Of a stretch of 64,000 nucleotides of DNA, positions 1-14,262 are shown piece after piece. Numbering within the stretch: the first letter of the stretch is position 1; each line of letters begins with the position of its first letter. The stretch covers positions 124,001-188,000 of the forward strand of contig JADNRV010000069.1 of NCBI GenBank assembly GCA_015499995.1, written 5' to 3'. The notes beneath the pieces are model-generated. The model was not told where the DNA came from. It saw only the letters and a program-made list of their open reading frames with translations, and ran no database searches. The stretch is from Flammula alnicola (Eukaryota; Basidiomycota; Agaricomycetes; Agaricales; Strophariaceae). The position numbers and the translations under genes are program-made.

Positions 1-3000
1 TGTTCTTTGAGACAGATCAATGGATATTGAGGTATAGGATTCAGGTTTTTTAACAGTATTTAAAAGGTGCAAGATGGAATCAGATGATAGAAGAATTTTG
101 CATGTTGTTTCTAAATTTATGAATAAGAAAGTATCTTTACACATATGAAATACATCTCACCATGAGTTGAAATGACATAAAATACCATAAAAATCTTCTC
201 CATAAGTTCAGATACAGTATTTTCAGTGGTAAAAAGTTCAGTGAGTGGATCGATAAACTCTTGCAGTAAATTTTCTTTTAAATCATCTTACAAAATTTGT
301 TAGATCCAGTTTACTCATATATAAAAGAACTAACCATTGGCAAATGTGAGACAATATAAAAAGAATTCAAGAACATTCTTTTTAGTGTGATAGGTGCAAG
401 TTTTCAATGTCCAGGCTAATGTATGGCTGAATTGTTTCTGGTCCAATGCTTCTTGTGCATCATCTAGAGCAAAATGAGTTTATAAATGATAAATTTGCTA
501 AAATATATTCACTGTGTGATAGAAGCACTTTCAAAACAGCAATAGCTGCAAGCTGCAAGTCACTGTTATCATTGATTTCTAACATCTGGAGTAAAACAGT
601 CAAATGGTCCAGGCGTAGAAATTCAGCACGTGTGTAATCTATGATTATGTTAATTTGATTTCAAATTTTAATAAAGAAAACCATTACCATATTGAAGATA
701 AGAAGACAGTGCAGATATAGTGGCCTCTTGAACATTTAATTGCTGACTTTTGACCATAGCTGCAAGAAATAGCCCAAAAATATCCTCAATCCATGGTACA
801 AGGATAGAAGGATCATAAGTTGTATCTATATATAAAAATGAATATAAACAGTTTAGTTTATGAAATCAATCCTCACCTCCAAGAGAATTCACATCTGATG
901 ATTGAGCTTTTCCATATTCAATAAAAGCTGGAAATATACCAAGGGCTTGACTTTGCAGCTGAGAATCCCTACCAGGAATGTATTCCAGTAGCAGATTGAA
1001 AATATTCCTCTCTAGCAATGCAATACAACTGGATTCTATATTTTGATTAGTTCTAAAAAGATATTAACATAATATACAATAAAGAGACTTACCATGCATG
1101 CAAATTGCTAAAATAGAAGTCAAGGCAGCCTTCTGCACTCACTTTTGTGGATGGTTCATCATATTTGGAAGAATTTCACTAAGATTGAGATCTAGCAGTA
1201 ACTGTCGACAGACATCTGAAAAAACAAAAAGTGAAGTTCAGTCAAATTTGTAAAAAGAAGTACCTACCATCCAAGACCAATTGTTCCAGAATAGCACCTT
1301 TATCAATAACTGACAATGTCAAACAAGCTTCAATAAGTAGACGCTGATGAAGTGGGTTCGTGGACTTGGTGATAATGCGAGGAATAATATCCATAAAGTT
1401 GGAGGGCAAGATATATCCTGAGCGAACATGAGCATGGATTTGTATGCACACAACAAGCTCCAGAATGTCTCCATGAAATGTTTCCCAAGATGAGAGAATG
1501 CCACCCGGTTCCAGAAGCGGCATCAGAGTAGTGGCGGTCCAGTTTAAAGAAGAATGGGTTGTCTGGACCAATGACAACAGAACAATAAGGTAAGCCTGGG
1601 CAGCGCCAGGGGTCTCTAACTTCGTAGGATTCGAAAAAACCTCTGTCAGGTTTCGCATCAACACAGGTAAAGGATCTGCATTGTATAGCGCCTCTTGTAA
1701 CCTCGGCGTCGAGGGCAAACCGGCAAGCGCATACACGGGTTCATCCAGATTATAACCGAGCCGAGCAAGGGAAAACAGCCCGACCAAAACATCTGTGCGC
1801 AACTCGTCCGATGGAGGGTTAGAAACGAGCATCAATCGATGTAATGCGTTCAAAGTCTGAGTGATCCCCCCCATCCAGCGTTTTCGCGTCTCGGTGATCG
1901 AGAGGCAGAGAGCCTCAGATCCAGTGAACGCGCCCATCTGAATAACGTGCTTGGATTTGTAATGACGGCGATGAGGAGAAAACCAGAGGTGGCCCATGGC
2001 GTCGCATAAGAGGATAATGGGAAGTGAAATAATGGGCAGCTATTTTTAACACGAAAGGGTACATATTAGTCTAATCCGGAAAACAGATATTTCGAATGCA
2101 CTCACTACAGGGAGAAGACCAGATATGGGCGTGCGGAAGGGAGAGTTCGGGTTGAGAACTGGACGCATGCTACAGCCCAGATAGAGAATGATGGTAATGG
2201 AGATGAAAACTGTGACCACAATCCCGATTCTTACGTCGTCTTGGAATAACAGGACGATGAGGCCGGCGAAAAAGAGGAAGAATCCGATATGCAGAGTGAT
2301 TGGAATCGTGGTGATGATGGCGCGAAGGTGTCTCTGGTCGTCTCCGAAGAAGCGGCGGTGTCGATTACATGCGTCGTCAATGGGCAATCCAGCTGAAGTT
2401 GGGATGAACTGCGAAACCCAGCCTTTTGCGAGGATGGCTCCAAACGCGCCTGCCAAGCTGAAGGTCAGGCTAACAAACCAGAGTCCGTTGACCCATAGAA
2501 GAGGATTAGGCGGGTTGAAATTATTCTGAAGGGTCACGGAAGAGTTGTAGGGTGATCCGGGGTTTCGAAGCTGCTGAATGACTTGTTCCAGGAGCAAGTT
2601 TGCTGTAACCTGCGAATCGGGTTGGAGGCTCTTACGAGTCTCTATGAGGAAGGCCGTTAAAATGGCAGAGAATAAGCCAGCCTGTATTTCCGTAAGTATA
2701 TGAGAGGTCAAATAAAGATAACTACGCACGAATATTAAAATGGTGTCCAAATCGCTATTCCACATTCGCATTAATTCTTCCCCCTTGTTCTTGGTTAGAT
2801 TTAGATACATAGTCCACACTTTGGCATCGTCCGCAAGATAATCCGCGAAAGGGTTTGGAAATTCAGCGTCCGGCTGTAGAGAATATTCAGTGGTAATGGT
2901 AGCTGAAACCGTCCCGGTTCTGGAAGACGGTCGGAAGAAGTCTACGACAGGATGTCAATGGTAAGTTAATATGCGATTGAAAAGAGCACATACACTTCTT

Positions 3001-3144
3001 GGTGATGGGTTGGGATTCCGCCTTGTCGTGGTCGCCAGCGAAAAAAAATTCTCCTCTGAAATTGGGATGGGCCGAAGAGAAACGAAAGCGAGCCTTGGCC
3101 AAGTTCCTCAGCCCGCGCGAGAGGTAGCTCGAAAACCTTCTCAT
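1..3144 (-). CDS. DUF6535 domain membrane protein with ARM-like C-terminal region (partial)
   Basis: Multi-exon gene read from ATG at 3144 and leaving the window at the left edge. The first exon (MRRFSSYLSRGLRNLAKARF...) joins by a GTATGT donor near 2998 to an exon reading ...NPFADYLADDAKVWTMYLN. The block at 2106-2819 holds the DUF6535 core: a segment after LTEIQAGLFSAILTAFL, then GAFGAILAKGWVSQF, HRRFFGD and two further hydrophobic segments ending near RTPISGLLPVV. A roughly 66-nt intron leads to LPIISLPIILLCDAMGHLWF and a long helical region with HEAT/ARM-like repeats (EACLTLSVIDKGAILEQL) that continues in small exons to position 1. DUF6535 proteins are membrane proteins of agaricomycetes with no known function. 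From about 1240 leftwards the base composition drops sharply. The frame there contains a TGA at 1139-1141, between HPQK and VQKAALTSILAI, so the 3' part may be decayed. Confidence 0.8.
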
Positions 3145-3925
3145 CTCGAGTTGTAAGCTAGCCTGGTTCGCAATTGTTGACTCGAAGATAGGAGTGGAGA
3201 GCAGAACTGTACCACGACGGAGTTACAGTCTACGGATACAAAAGAATCCAGTGAACAGCCTTGCGAGCTGACAGAGGTTCGGCCCCTCGTCAATGTTCGA
3301 CACATTTGGATCGACACCGCCCCCCAGGATACTAAAATCCCATGATATAATGGTAGCATGTGTCAGTCATGGGAAGTGGCAAGCTGTGGGCGACGTCGAA
3401 GGCCAAGCGGCGCCGACATCGCCGTCAAGATCAGGAAAGTTTAATTGTCTGGTGCAACGCAAATAATCAAGTTGTCGTGACAGCTAAAAGAATATCGATA
3501 GACCCACTTCGCAAATGCAGCCCTTCAGCCGCTTTGTTTAGTTGTGGAACATGTATGTAGTGCGATATTCCTTTAGCAGGAAAATCAAATCATCAAGGTC
3601 ATTGATACTCACTCAGGGTTGATTCAATGATAGGAAGGAGACCAGTGGTGGAAGTATAGCTCGCTGGTGATCATCAGTAATACTCGAGTACTACTCGAGT
3701 ACGAACATCGCACAGAATGGTCATGTTGGAAGTAATAATCCAGTGCTTCAGAGTCCATCAAAAATCTCTATCCACAGAAAACAAAACAACATTACATTAC
3801 GGGAAAAGTAGAGTAGGGGGGGAACAGAATAAGTCAGGAAAGAAAATAAGATAAAGAAGAACCCAGAAGAAAAAAAGGAAACAAATCTCTAGCGAACCTT
3901 GTCCTTCCGCATATACATACAGTAC
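3145..3925. other. Intergenic region upstream of the DUF6535 gene
   Basis: No gene recognised. It should hold the promoter of the DUF6535 gene and the 3' region of the oxysterol-binding protein gene. An imperfect palindrome with two CTCGAGTA cores lies at 3681-3702. The stretch 3840-3890 is purine-rich. Confidence 0.4.
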
Positions 3926-6900
3926 CTACTTCGTCATGAGTTCCTTTACAATCTCTGGTTCCTCAATAAATACATCATCCACGTCTTTCCAAGGTTGATT
4001 CCCGCCCTGCCTCCACACCCTCTCCCTCTCGACCCAATACTCCAGTTGATGGTCCTTCACCCGCACAGGAGTCCACACCCGCTCGCCAGTATCTCCGTCC
4101 GTCTCAGCAGCGAACCAGCGCGGCCGATGGGGCGGAAGAGTACCATCATCTCTTTGCCTTCTGATAGAACGCTGCTTCTCCTCCTGCTCCTGCTTGAGCC
4201 CATTCGCCAGCTCGTATTTGCCCAGCTCGAAGGCGCGTTGGTCAGGCCGGAGACGGCAGTCCGTCGGTGCCAGAAAGGGCCTGAGTGTGTTTCGAGGACA
4301 GTCGTTCAAGGTGATAGCGAACGGTGTAGGTTGAAAGGAGATCCGGGAGGTTTATCCGAATTCCGCCAGAGGAGGATGTATTCAGGAGCAACGGATGGCG
4401 AGTTGGGTCCAGTAACTGAGATGTCGGGATGTAGTAGTCCATTGCCAACTCCCACTTGCTTCGCTACGAGCTGTGATTCCAACGACCCGCGATTTCATAC
4501 GCCACTCTGCCATGGCATCTACGACCTGGCCGGAAATCTCGTACGCATCCCTTCCTCGCCAGCCCCTAGGCTTGAAGGTGAGTATGCATTGATCGCCAGT
4601 TCGATGATTCGTGATCTGAACAACAAGTATAATTAGCTACCTGGATTTAGACAGCGCACAGTCAAAGTCCAACACATACCACCATATCTCCGTAATGATC
4701 AATCGTCGGCGAACCCAGGATGAACCCAGAAACGTTTGTCGTAACCTTCTTCCAGCTGTAGTGCTCGACCACCTTGCTTTTGACATTCTCGCCTTGAACC
4801 CTGGGATAATGCGGTGCCATCTCCTCAGCCAAGAGCAAGTTTGCGTGAGCGACACCCGTAGGTCTGATCTCGAACGATTTGCCCATGAACTTTTCTGTGC
4901 ATCACCTATACACGATGCCCTCGTAAATATGCCCGAAAAGCGAACGTATCTGTCTCATACCTCGCCGTAGTAGTGCCATGCAGGTGACTCAGCCCAACAA
5001 GCCGAAATTGGGGGTGATGGCTGACTTGCTCGGACACGTATCTATATTGGCGATCAAGCCTCACATATTCGAACGTTTCGCTCTATTGATATAAAGAAAA
5101 ATCAGCACTCCACAATGCTTCATAGAGCAAGAGCGCATACAAGCATAGGATTGAAAGGCTTGGCGATTCTTCCAATGGTGGACGAATAGTTTGACATCGC
5201 GAAGGCGCCAACGAACGCAATCCGGCGTAGAGGATCTTTCTCATGGGCAGCAACGTCCACTGAAAATAAGAGATTAGAAGCTGGCCGATCCATGCAAAGA
5301 CATAATGAACTCACAGCACTCCGAAAACTCCATATCCTCCGCCTATATGCGGTCGAAACCCACAAACAAGTCAGATAAGAACCCATACAAACATTCTTTC
5401 AAAAAGAAAGAAAAAGTACGCACCATCCGCTGCAGCATACTCGTCGGCTCATTGAAGAAAACCGGAAAGCTAATCTTCGTCAAATCCTTCCCAATACTAT
5501 GCTTCAACACACTCCACAAGCTCGTGCTCGGCCTGTGGTCGTTCCCAATCGCCAACCTGCTCCTCAGATGTTCATAGCCTTTATACGGCTCCAGACTGAT
5601 ACCCTTCGGCAGCGGCTCCCTCCTATCCGCGACCGTCACCACGCTAGTGGTGGCTCGCCTTGTGCTTGTGCCAACGTGTACGCCGAGACGCTGGCGGGCT
5701 CGTCAGCCCTCGTGGACGAGCAGGTTGGGCAAGGTGCCTGACTCGATGGCGTCGAAGAACTCGTCTTCTTCGTCTGTGTCGTGCTCGTACTCTTCCGTTG
5801 TCGTCGCCGCTGCCTTGCTGGGTGTTACTCGTGCATCGCCGAGCTGTATATGAGGGATGGGAGGATGGGTGGCAGCGAGGTTCTCCATCGTCGCACTCCG
5901 CGATGGGGGTTGCCTTTGCGAGGGGCTGCGGCTGCAGTAGCAGCAACAGGAACACTCGGCACAGGTGGCAGCGCGACAGGCGCAAATTTCGCTGTCGCAG
6001 GAGTGGCCGTAGGAGGAGGAGTACGCTCGGCGACAGGAGAAGGAGAAGGTGGTTCCTCCACCACCGGCGACGGTGCAAGCGTAAAGGAAGAAGGCAGCCC
6101 AAGTAACGTCGGCTCTTCTTCTCCATCCCGCCGTGATCGTACCCGCAAGGCTCGGCCCAAACACCCTGCTGCCTCTCCGTCTGCTCCTGACCCGCAGCTC
6201 CTTCTCCAGCGCCTCGCCCTCTTGACCACCACCGCTAGACTCTCTTCCCAGAACTGCTGCCTCGCCCTTTCTTTCTTCAACTGCCTCGCCCACCATTCCT
6301 CCCTCTCCCTCGCCATCTGCACGAACTCGTTCAGGAGGCCCTGCGTCGTGTTCAGAGAATCCTTCACCGCAAGCTGAGTTTCAAGTGTTCGTTTCGGGGT
6401 GTCGGGTGGCAGATTGGATTTGCAAGAAGTTGTGCCGTAAGCTCCAGCTGCGCAGAGGCTGCGTTTCCTTGCAGCTCGTAATTGTGATGAGGCGGAAACT
6501 TGGTCTCCGAATTCGCCGATGAAGAGTCCTCGCCGTCGTTGTCTTCGTCGCCGGCATCGTTCTCAGCAGCAACAGATTCCACTGGAGGCCGTCCGTCGAC
6601 GTCGTTCTCCATCAAATTAGGACTGGCGTCGGGCGAATCCACATAAGCATAGGAAGAACCCATCATTGAGTCCTGGTCCTTGCCACCTCCGCCCGGCGCG
6701 CTCTTCCTCCACAAAGTCCCCGACAGACTCTGCGATTGCATGGACGGTGTCGTCTTCACCCCACTTGAATCGCTCTCGGCGCTCTTCCGTCTCTGGCTCT
6801 TGGGAAGAGATGCATTGATGGACGAACCGTCGCTATCGGTCGGACCCTCGCGCTGTCTGTACCATTCGATGCTCTTGGTGATTGCTTCAGTCCATCGATG

Positions 6901-8326
6901 AGCCTCGACGGGGTGGTTCGCTTTCAAGTACCATTTCTGGACACCGGAGGAGCTGTGATTGTGCCCTCGAGAAGGCAACGAGTGGACTTCGAAGCGAGTA
7001 CGTTCGCTGGGGTGCAGAACCGCAGTCTTCATTGATATTGAACCTCTGCTGGCGACCGTCTCGTCATCTTGATGTCGATAATCTGGGAAATGGCACGGTG
7101 GTCAGGATATGACTATTAGTGACCGAATTCTCAACATACATGATAAAACACCATTCTTGAGAACAAACCAGCGGGTATTGTAGCCTTTCGCGACGTTGGT
7201 GTACTTGTTGAGATAACCTTTCAAGACAGGTGGCTCCGTCAGCGGTGCAGGATTTGCGATCAGCGTTTTATCGTAGTTTGCAACTGCAAATTTCGATGGT
7301 CAGTTTTAGGAAGATCTAGCAGTCAAAGAGCGACGCACATTGTCTCAGAAACACTTTGACACGGTCATCTTTTCCACTACCCTCGTAAGCCATTTTCCCT
7401 CTTCGATTCCGGATGAACACGTCGGCACCTGCGCGCACTGCGAGCTCAATCAGCCGGAGATCCTTTCGCCGGGCTGCTTCATGTAGGAGTGAGGTACCAG
7501 AGTCGTCGTCGAGATATGAAAGATCGACAAATTTCACTCGTGGTGACTCGAGGAGTTGGATCAGGGCAGGAGATGGAGGGTCGGTAATTGGGGAGAGAAT
7601 ATAACTTCGGAGGAGCGAGCGATATGATGCATTGAGGAAATGGCGGGAGTCTGAATGAAATCAAGTTAGTAAAAAATATGAAACCCACAGTAAAACATTT
7701 CATACCATCGATTGCTCTGACAATATCCTTTCCTCTGGCCACATCTCTACACGTCTTGCCATGACTATCTCGTAGACTGTCGTCGATGTTTTCTTGTTCC
7801 AGTAGTAAATTTACAATGTCAAGACGTCCAAGCGAGGCTGCTAGATGTAGTGGTGTAGTTCCTGAGCCTGGAGGGTGGATTCCATTGGGCGAGATGGCAC
7901 GATGTGCGAGGAGCAGCGCAACAGTTTGAGCTAAAGACAAGATATCAAGCAACAATTACGATTCGAAAGTCCTGAAATACACCCACATGATCCACAGCGC
8001 ACGGCAAGATGGAGAGCAGCAGCTCCGGTGTCAACGTCCCCATCGACGGATTTCCGCTTGTCCTTACTGATTTCTGTGAGGAAAGGGTGGATGACGGCAG
8101 GATCCCCTGTTGGTAGGAGGTTCGATTTTAACGTCCGTTGAACTATGACAACCGCCGGTGCTCACCGTTACGAAGAGCTGATAGGAGCTTGACCTGGTAC
8201 AGTGGCTCAACTACATCCCACGAATCAGCAAACCTGAGCTGCGCTAACGCATAACGCGCAGCACGAATGCGACGTACTACTTGGCCCCATGTCCGCAGAC
8301 AACGCCGGCGGTCTTACTTCCGCCAT
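3926..8326 (-). CDS. Oxysterol-binding protein, Osh1/Swh1 type (ankyrin-PH-ORD)
   Basis: Lipid transfer protein expected at membrane contact sites, moving sterol or PI4P. ATG at 8326 gives [15 protein letters not shown]; stop TAG at 3926-3928. Domains in order: ankyrin repeats (7320-8060; [38 protein letters not shown]), PH domain (6840-7250; [50 protein letters not shown]), a coiled-coil and Pro/Ala-rich linker, a [19 protein letters not shown] acidic motif before the ORD, then the ORD (3926-5640). ORD signatures visible are [40 protein letters not shown], the family fingerprint [21 protein letters not shown] and [14 protein letters not shown]. This order is that of Osh1/Osh2. The frame is broken several times between 5640 and 6220 by apparent 1-nt homopolymer changes (near 5640, 5708, 5920, 6150 and 6220), while protein similarity resumes each time, so sequence error is likelier than gene death. 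Confidence 0.92.
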
Positions 8327-10319
8327 TCTCGAGATATTGTACCAGAAACGAAAGGAATATCCTTGAGAACAGGGTGGAGAGGGTAAGAGAGATTATTTAG
8401 TAGGTATTATTGTACGTAAACGGGAACAAATGTCTGAGTCCGACTGTTCAGTCTTTGGGGGCAAATTGTCCCACGCTTATGATGCATGCCACTTCAATGC
8501 CACTTAGCTCTCAGCGCAAGCAGTGCGCAAGCAGTTTTATTATATCTCACCGCAGTCACTGTCAGATGGTGCCTTTCGAGTAACAGGTATATCCGTCTCA
8601 GACGAGAAAAACAGGCTATTATTATTGCAAACGTCAAGGTGGATCGACTTGTGAGCACATATCGGACGGAAACAACAGCAGGTTCAAAAGCAACCTAGAT
8701 TTCCCCGAAAGTCCACAATAAGGAAAGTACATAGAGTGCGACGCCACGTCGACACTTCAGAGTCCAGTCCCACTGCCAGAAGCTCCAGGGGGAGAACGCA
8801 GAACGTGCTCTGGGCCGTTCCTCAGGCGAATCACAGAGGCTGAATGTTAAAGCAGAGGGATAAAATTAGTACATAGGTCGGCAACGAAGAAAAGCAGACG
8901 GCAAAACTCACTCAGCAGGACGGTTGCCGCAGCAGGTGTGTTACCAGCGGGGCATAACAGATCGAACACGGCCGACAGGATGATTTGCGATGACATGACA
9001 CCAAACCTTTTTCTATTAAAAATTTAAAAATAATGAGCACAATAACGATGTCACTAAACGCCTCACCTTGACGACAGGTCTTGGTTTGTCTTGGTTTAAA
9101 AGGCTAAAAATCAGGGGCAGCATTTGCGTTCACATCCACCCCGGCATCGATCTCGAAGCAACCTCTGAAGAGCTATCTGACCCGTTGCGGCTACTGCGTT
9201 TCCACCAGCAGGGCCTTTAATAATCTGGGCATTGACCACAGCCAAGGAGGAACTCGTCCCCTGACTCATGCCTCCGACGTAGCAAACGCAACGTCCTCAA
9301 GGCTCAGAGACAACTTTCACCTAGAACCGTCACCGCTGGCTTGCGAACCATTATCGCCTTGTAGCCTTGGTGAGACTTGTCGTGACCTGAAGTGCCCTTT
9401 GCGCTGTCTCCATCGCCCTTATTTCAGTCCCGCTTTACAGCTTGTTCAGCAACTCCACTAGCCCAAGAGGCAGGAACAGCAGCCATATGCTCGAGAAGGG
9501 CATTAGCGTAGCCGATGCTTGTAGCCCACGATCGGCCAGAAAAGAAAGACGGTCTAAAACAACGGGGGTGCCAGGTAGGATGGATTGAAGGTGAAACTGA
9601 CAAGGAGAGAAAAACACACCTGGGAAGTTGAGTACCTGGAAAAGCAAGATTTGGCCCGAATCAAGACTACCACTGACCCAGAACTTCACAGGAAAAACTA
9701 TTTTAAGATCCTGGCCGATTCTAAAACAGAAAAGACGGTAAGAATGGAGAAGTCTTCTGCGTTCGTTAACGCCCAGTGGCAACGCTGGAACAGTTGCAGT
9801 TACAGACGACAGCAAGTGCATTTGCCTTGCCGTCAACATCGATCTTTAATCGACCGGCTGGAGAGGAGATAGTAGATACTGCCATTAACCTTATGGTTGA
9901 ACGGCTTATCGAGGTGCCACGAGGGTCAGGGATTCATTGAAATCCAACGAAGAGGTTCCTGTCGGCAAATGTCAGCCGCCTGCTGCCGAGAGGGTTGCGA
10001 TTTCCACTTGAAAGTTCTTCCCCCTCTGCTCAAGTCCTCTCGCGATGACGCTGAGTGAGCAGAAAAAATTCGTTGCGGAGGTGGATTCACGGTTATGCAA
10101 GCCACTGCATGTCAGCACTATTTTCCACTCACCTCGAAGCCTCGCCATCGTCGACTTGGGTTACTCAGGGAGGCCACCATATACATGAAATGAAGACATT
10201 TATTTAAGAAAAGATCGAGCAGACATATATACATAAGATAGCGTACAACATTTGTGATTGTGATTGTAATCGTCCCCGAAACATCTACCGAACTCCCTGA
10301 GAGCGATCCCCGACGATGC
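8327..10319. other. Gene-poor intergenic region, no recognised product
   Basis: About 2 kb between the OSBP start and the ALDH stop. Two opposed open frames (134 codons minus at 9435-9839, 95 codons plus at 9585-9872) overlap, but neither resembles a protein I recognise and neither has clear splice partners. A minus frame around 9300-9530 reads plausibly (YANALLEHMAAVPASWASG) but is closed by stops, so a decayed gene is possible. Confidence 0.35.
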
Positions 10320-12604
<2,285 letters not shown>

Positions 12605-14262
12605 TGCGAGTACGGTGGAAGCAATTTGAAGTGGAGAAAAGTGGGCGAGAAGGACGATAACTACAAGGATGGGTCAAGGCTCCCTCTTATATGGCGCCAG
12701 CTTCGTTCTAACCCTTAGTGTGTGAATCATTCATCATCATCTGAATACACTTGGTCAGGTGCCCGGAGCCACAAACCCTGTTTCGTACGTTGCGATCTGT
12801 TTATGCACTTGTTTCCGGATTTCAGTGTGATCGAAAGTATGACCCCGCATGCTCCCCCGCATTTCCTAAAAGTCTCGGAATCTAATCTTCCTGTTGTATT
12901 TTGGAGGATCTTCTCCCCATCTTACAATCTTGTCACTGGTCAAGTAAAAATACGCCAAAGATTGGCGTCGATAATAGAAGAGAAGGACTGGATCTCACCC
13001 AATCCACCAACAACTGCTGAATAAAACCTGCGATCATCGCCTGAGATAATGGAAATATGGAATTGATTATTGGCCAGATCCGATCCTAATCAAACGAAAA
13101 TAGAATTGCTCATCCACGCCAGCATACGCCACGCTTGAAAGCGAAGTACATAGGGGAAGAGAAGTCTCGAGGACCCTGCCCTCTCAATGCTGAGCACTAT
13201 TTGTCAGTGATTTGTCCCACCGCCAGGAGCGCCAGGACGCGGAATGCGGCTTTCCTTTGGGATAAAAAGTTCAGCCTTACCCCGCACCAAGACACAACCC
13301 CACTGTGGGCCCCCATATCTCGCTTCCGCGACCCCGCAACCCCGCGACACGGAACGTTCAGGAGGCGCTCTCGTTGAATCATGGACAACCAGGCTCAAGA
13401 AGTTGCAAGGGGTTGTAATATTTGTCACTGCCGCTATAAATAAATCTGTTATCTCGAGACGTGCGTACACGCTTGTAAAGTCATGAGATGCTTTTGAGGT
13501 CGAACCGAAGGATAATTATAGGTCGATGCATAATATCGACATAAGTAAGGGCTACCGTATGTACTATGTATCCATTCTCTGGATCAAATAGAAGCTGAAT
13601 TCCGTAAGAAAGAGAGGTCGACGAGATAGCGATTGAGCCAAAAGTGAGGGAAATGACTACAAGTATCTGCAGGACTAAACATAATTCGCTATGCTCTAGA
13701 CCGGAGGTACCTGCTCAATAAAACGTATTTTGGCTAGCTACGTTACATAATAACTCAGGTGACTACACCTCGCTGCTCGAATACTGATAGAAGAAAAATC
13801 GGATATAATGCTGCAAGGGGACGTGGCCGGACTAGCACTGCCACTGCAAAAGCTACCACCGGTGGCACAACAATATGGGGTTGCGGATTAAAGAAGGGGG
13901 CAGAAAGAAAAGAAAAGAAAGCCAAGAAAATAAAAACCACCCTGCGTGCATAAGGTGGACGCACGCGTACGGAGAATCCGTGCCGTGCGCGTACCCCGAA
14001 ATATTAATTAGTCTTGGTAATGTAGAGTATGCACCGATGCCTGCTGGCGCCCGAGGATGTGATTCGCCGGACCTCTCACTTTCCCGCCACGATCGGAGAC
14101 TTTCCCAAACGAAGTCCCAAGATATCTGACAGTGATTAGGCTAATTTTAGTGCCCCGGTCAACAATGTCTCGATAGCGTGAGTACCAGCTTGGATGACGG
14201 GAGTCGGAGGACTCAGCAAAATATGATTATACTTCATATGTACTGACTACATGTGCAACATC
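12605..14262. other. Intergenic region upstream of ALDH
   Basis: Roughly 1.66 kb with only short overlapping open frames on both strands (longest about 100 codons at 12722-13024). None has a recognisable motif. The right part (13900-13940) is A-rich. Confidence 0.35.

Noticed and set aside
3681..3702. CTCGAGTA palindrome as a transposon end or operator
   Set aside because: Short, no partner repeat or duplication nearby; left only as a note.
5644..6377. Several long Arg-rich open frames on both strands
   Set aside because: They are shadows of the Pro/Ala-rich linker of the OSBP gene in GC-rich DNA; no motif or splice context of their own.
9435..9872. Opposed 134- and 95-codon frames
   Set aside because: They overlap on opposite strands, lack motifs, and have no promoter or splice support.
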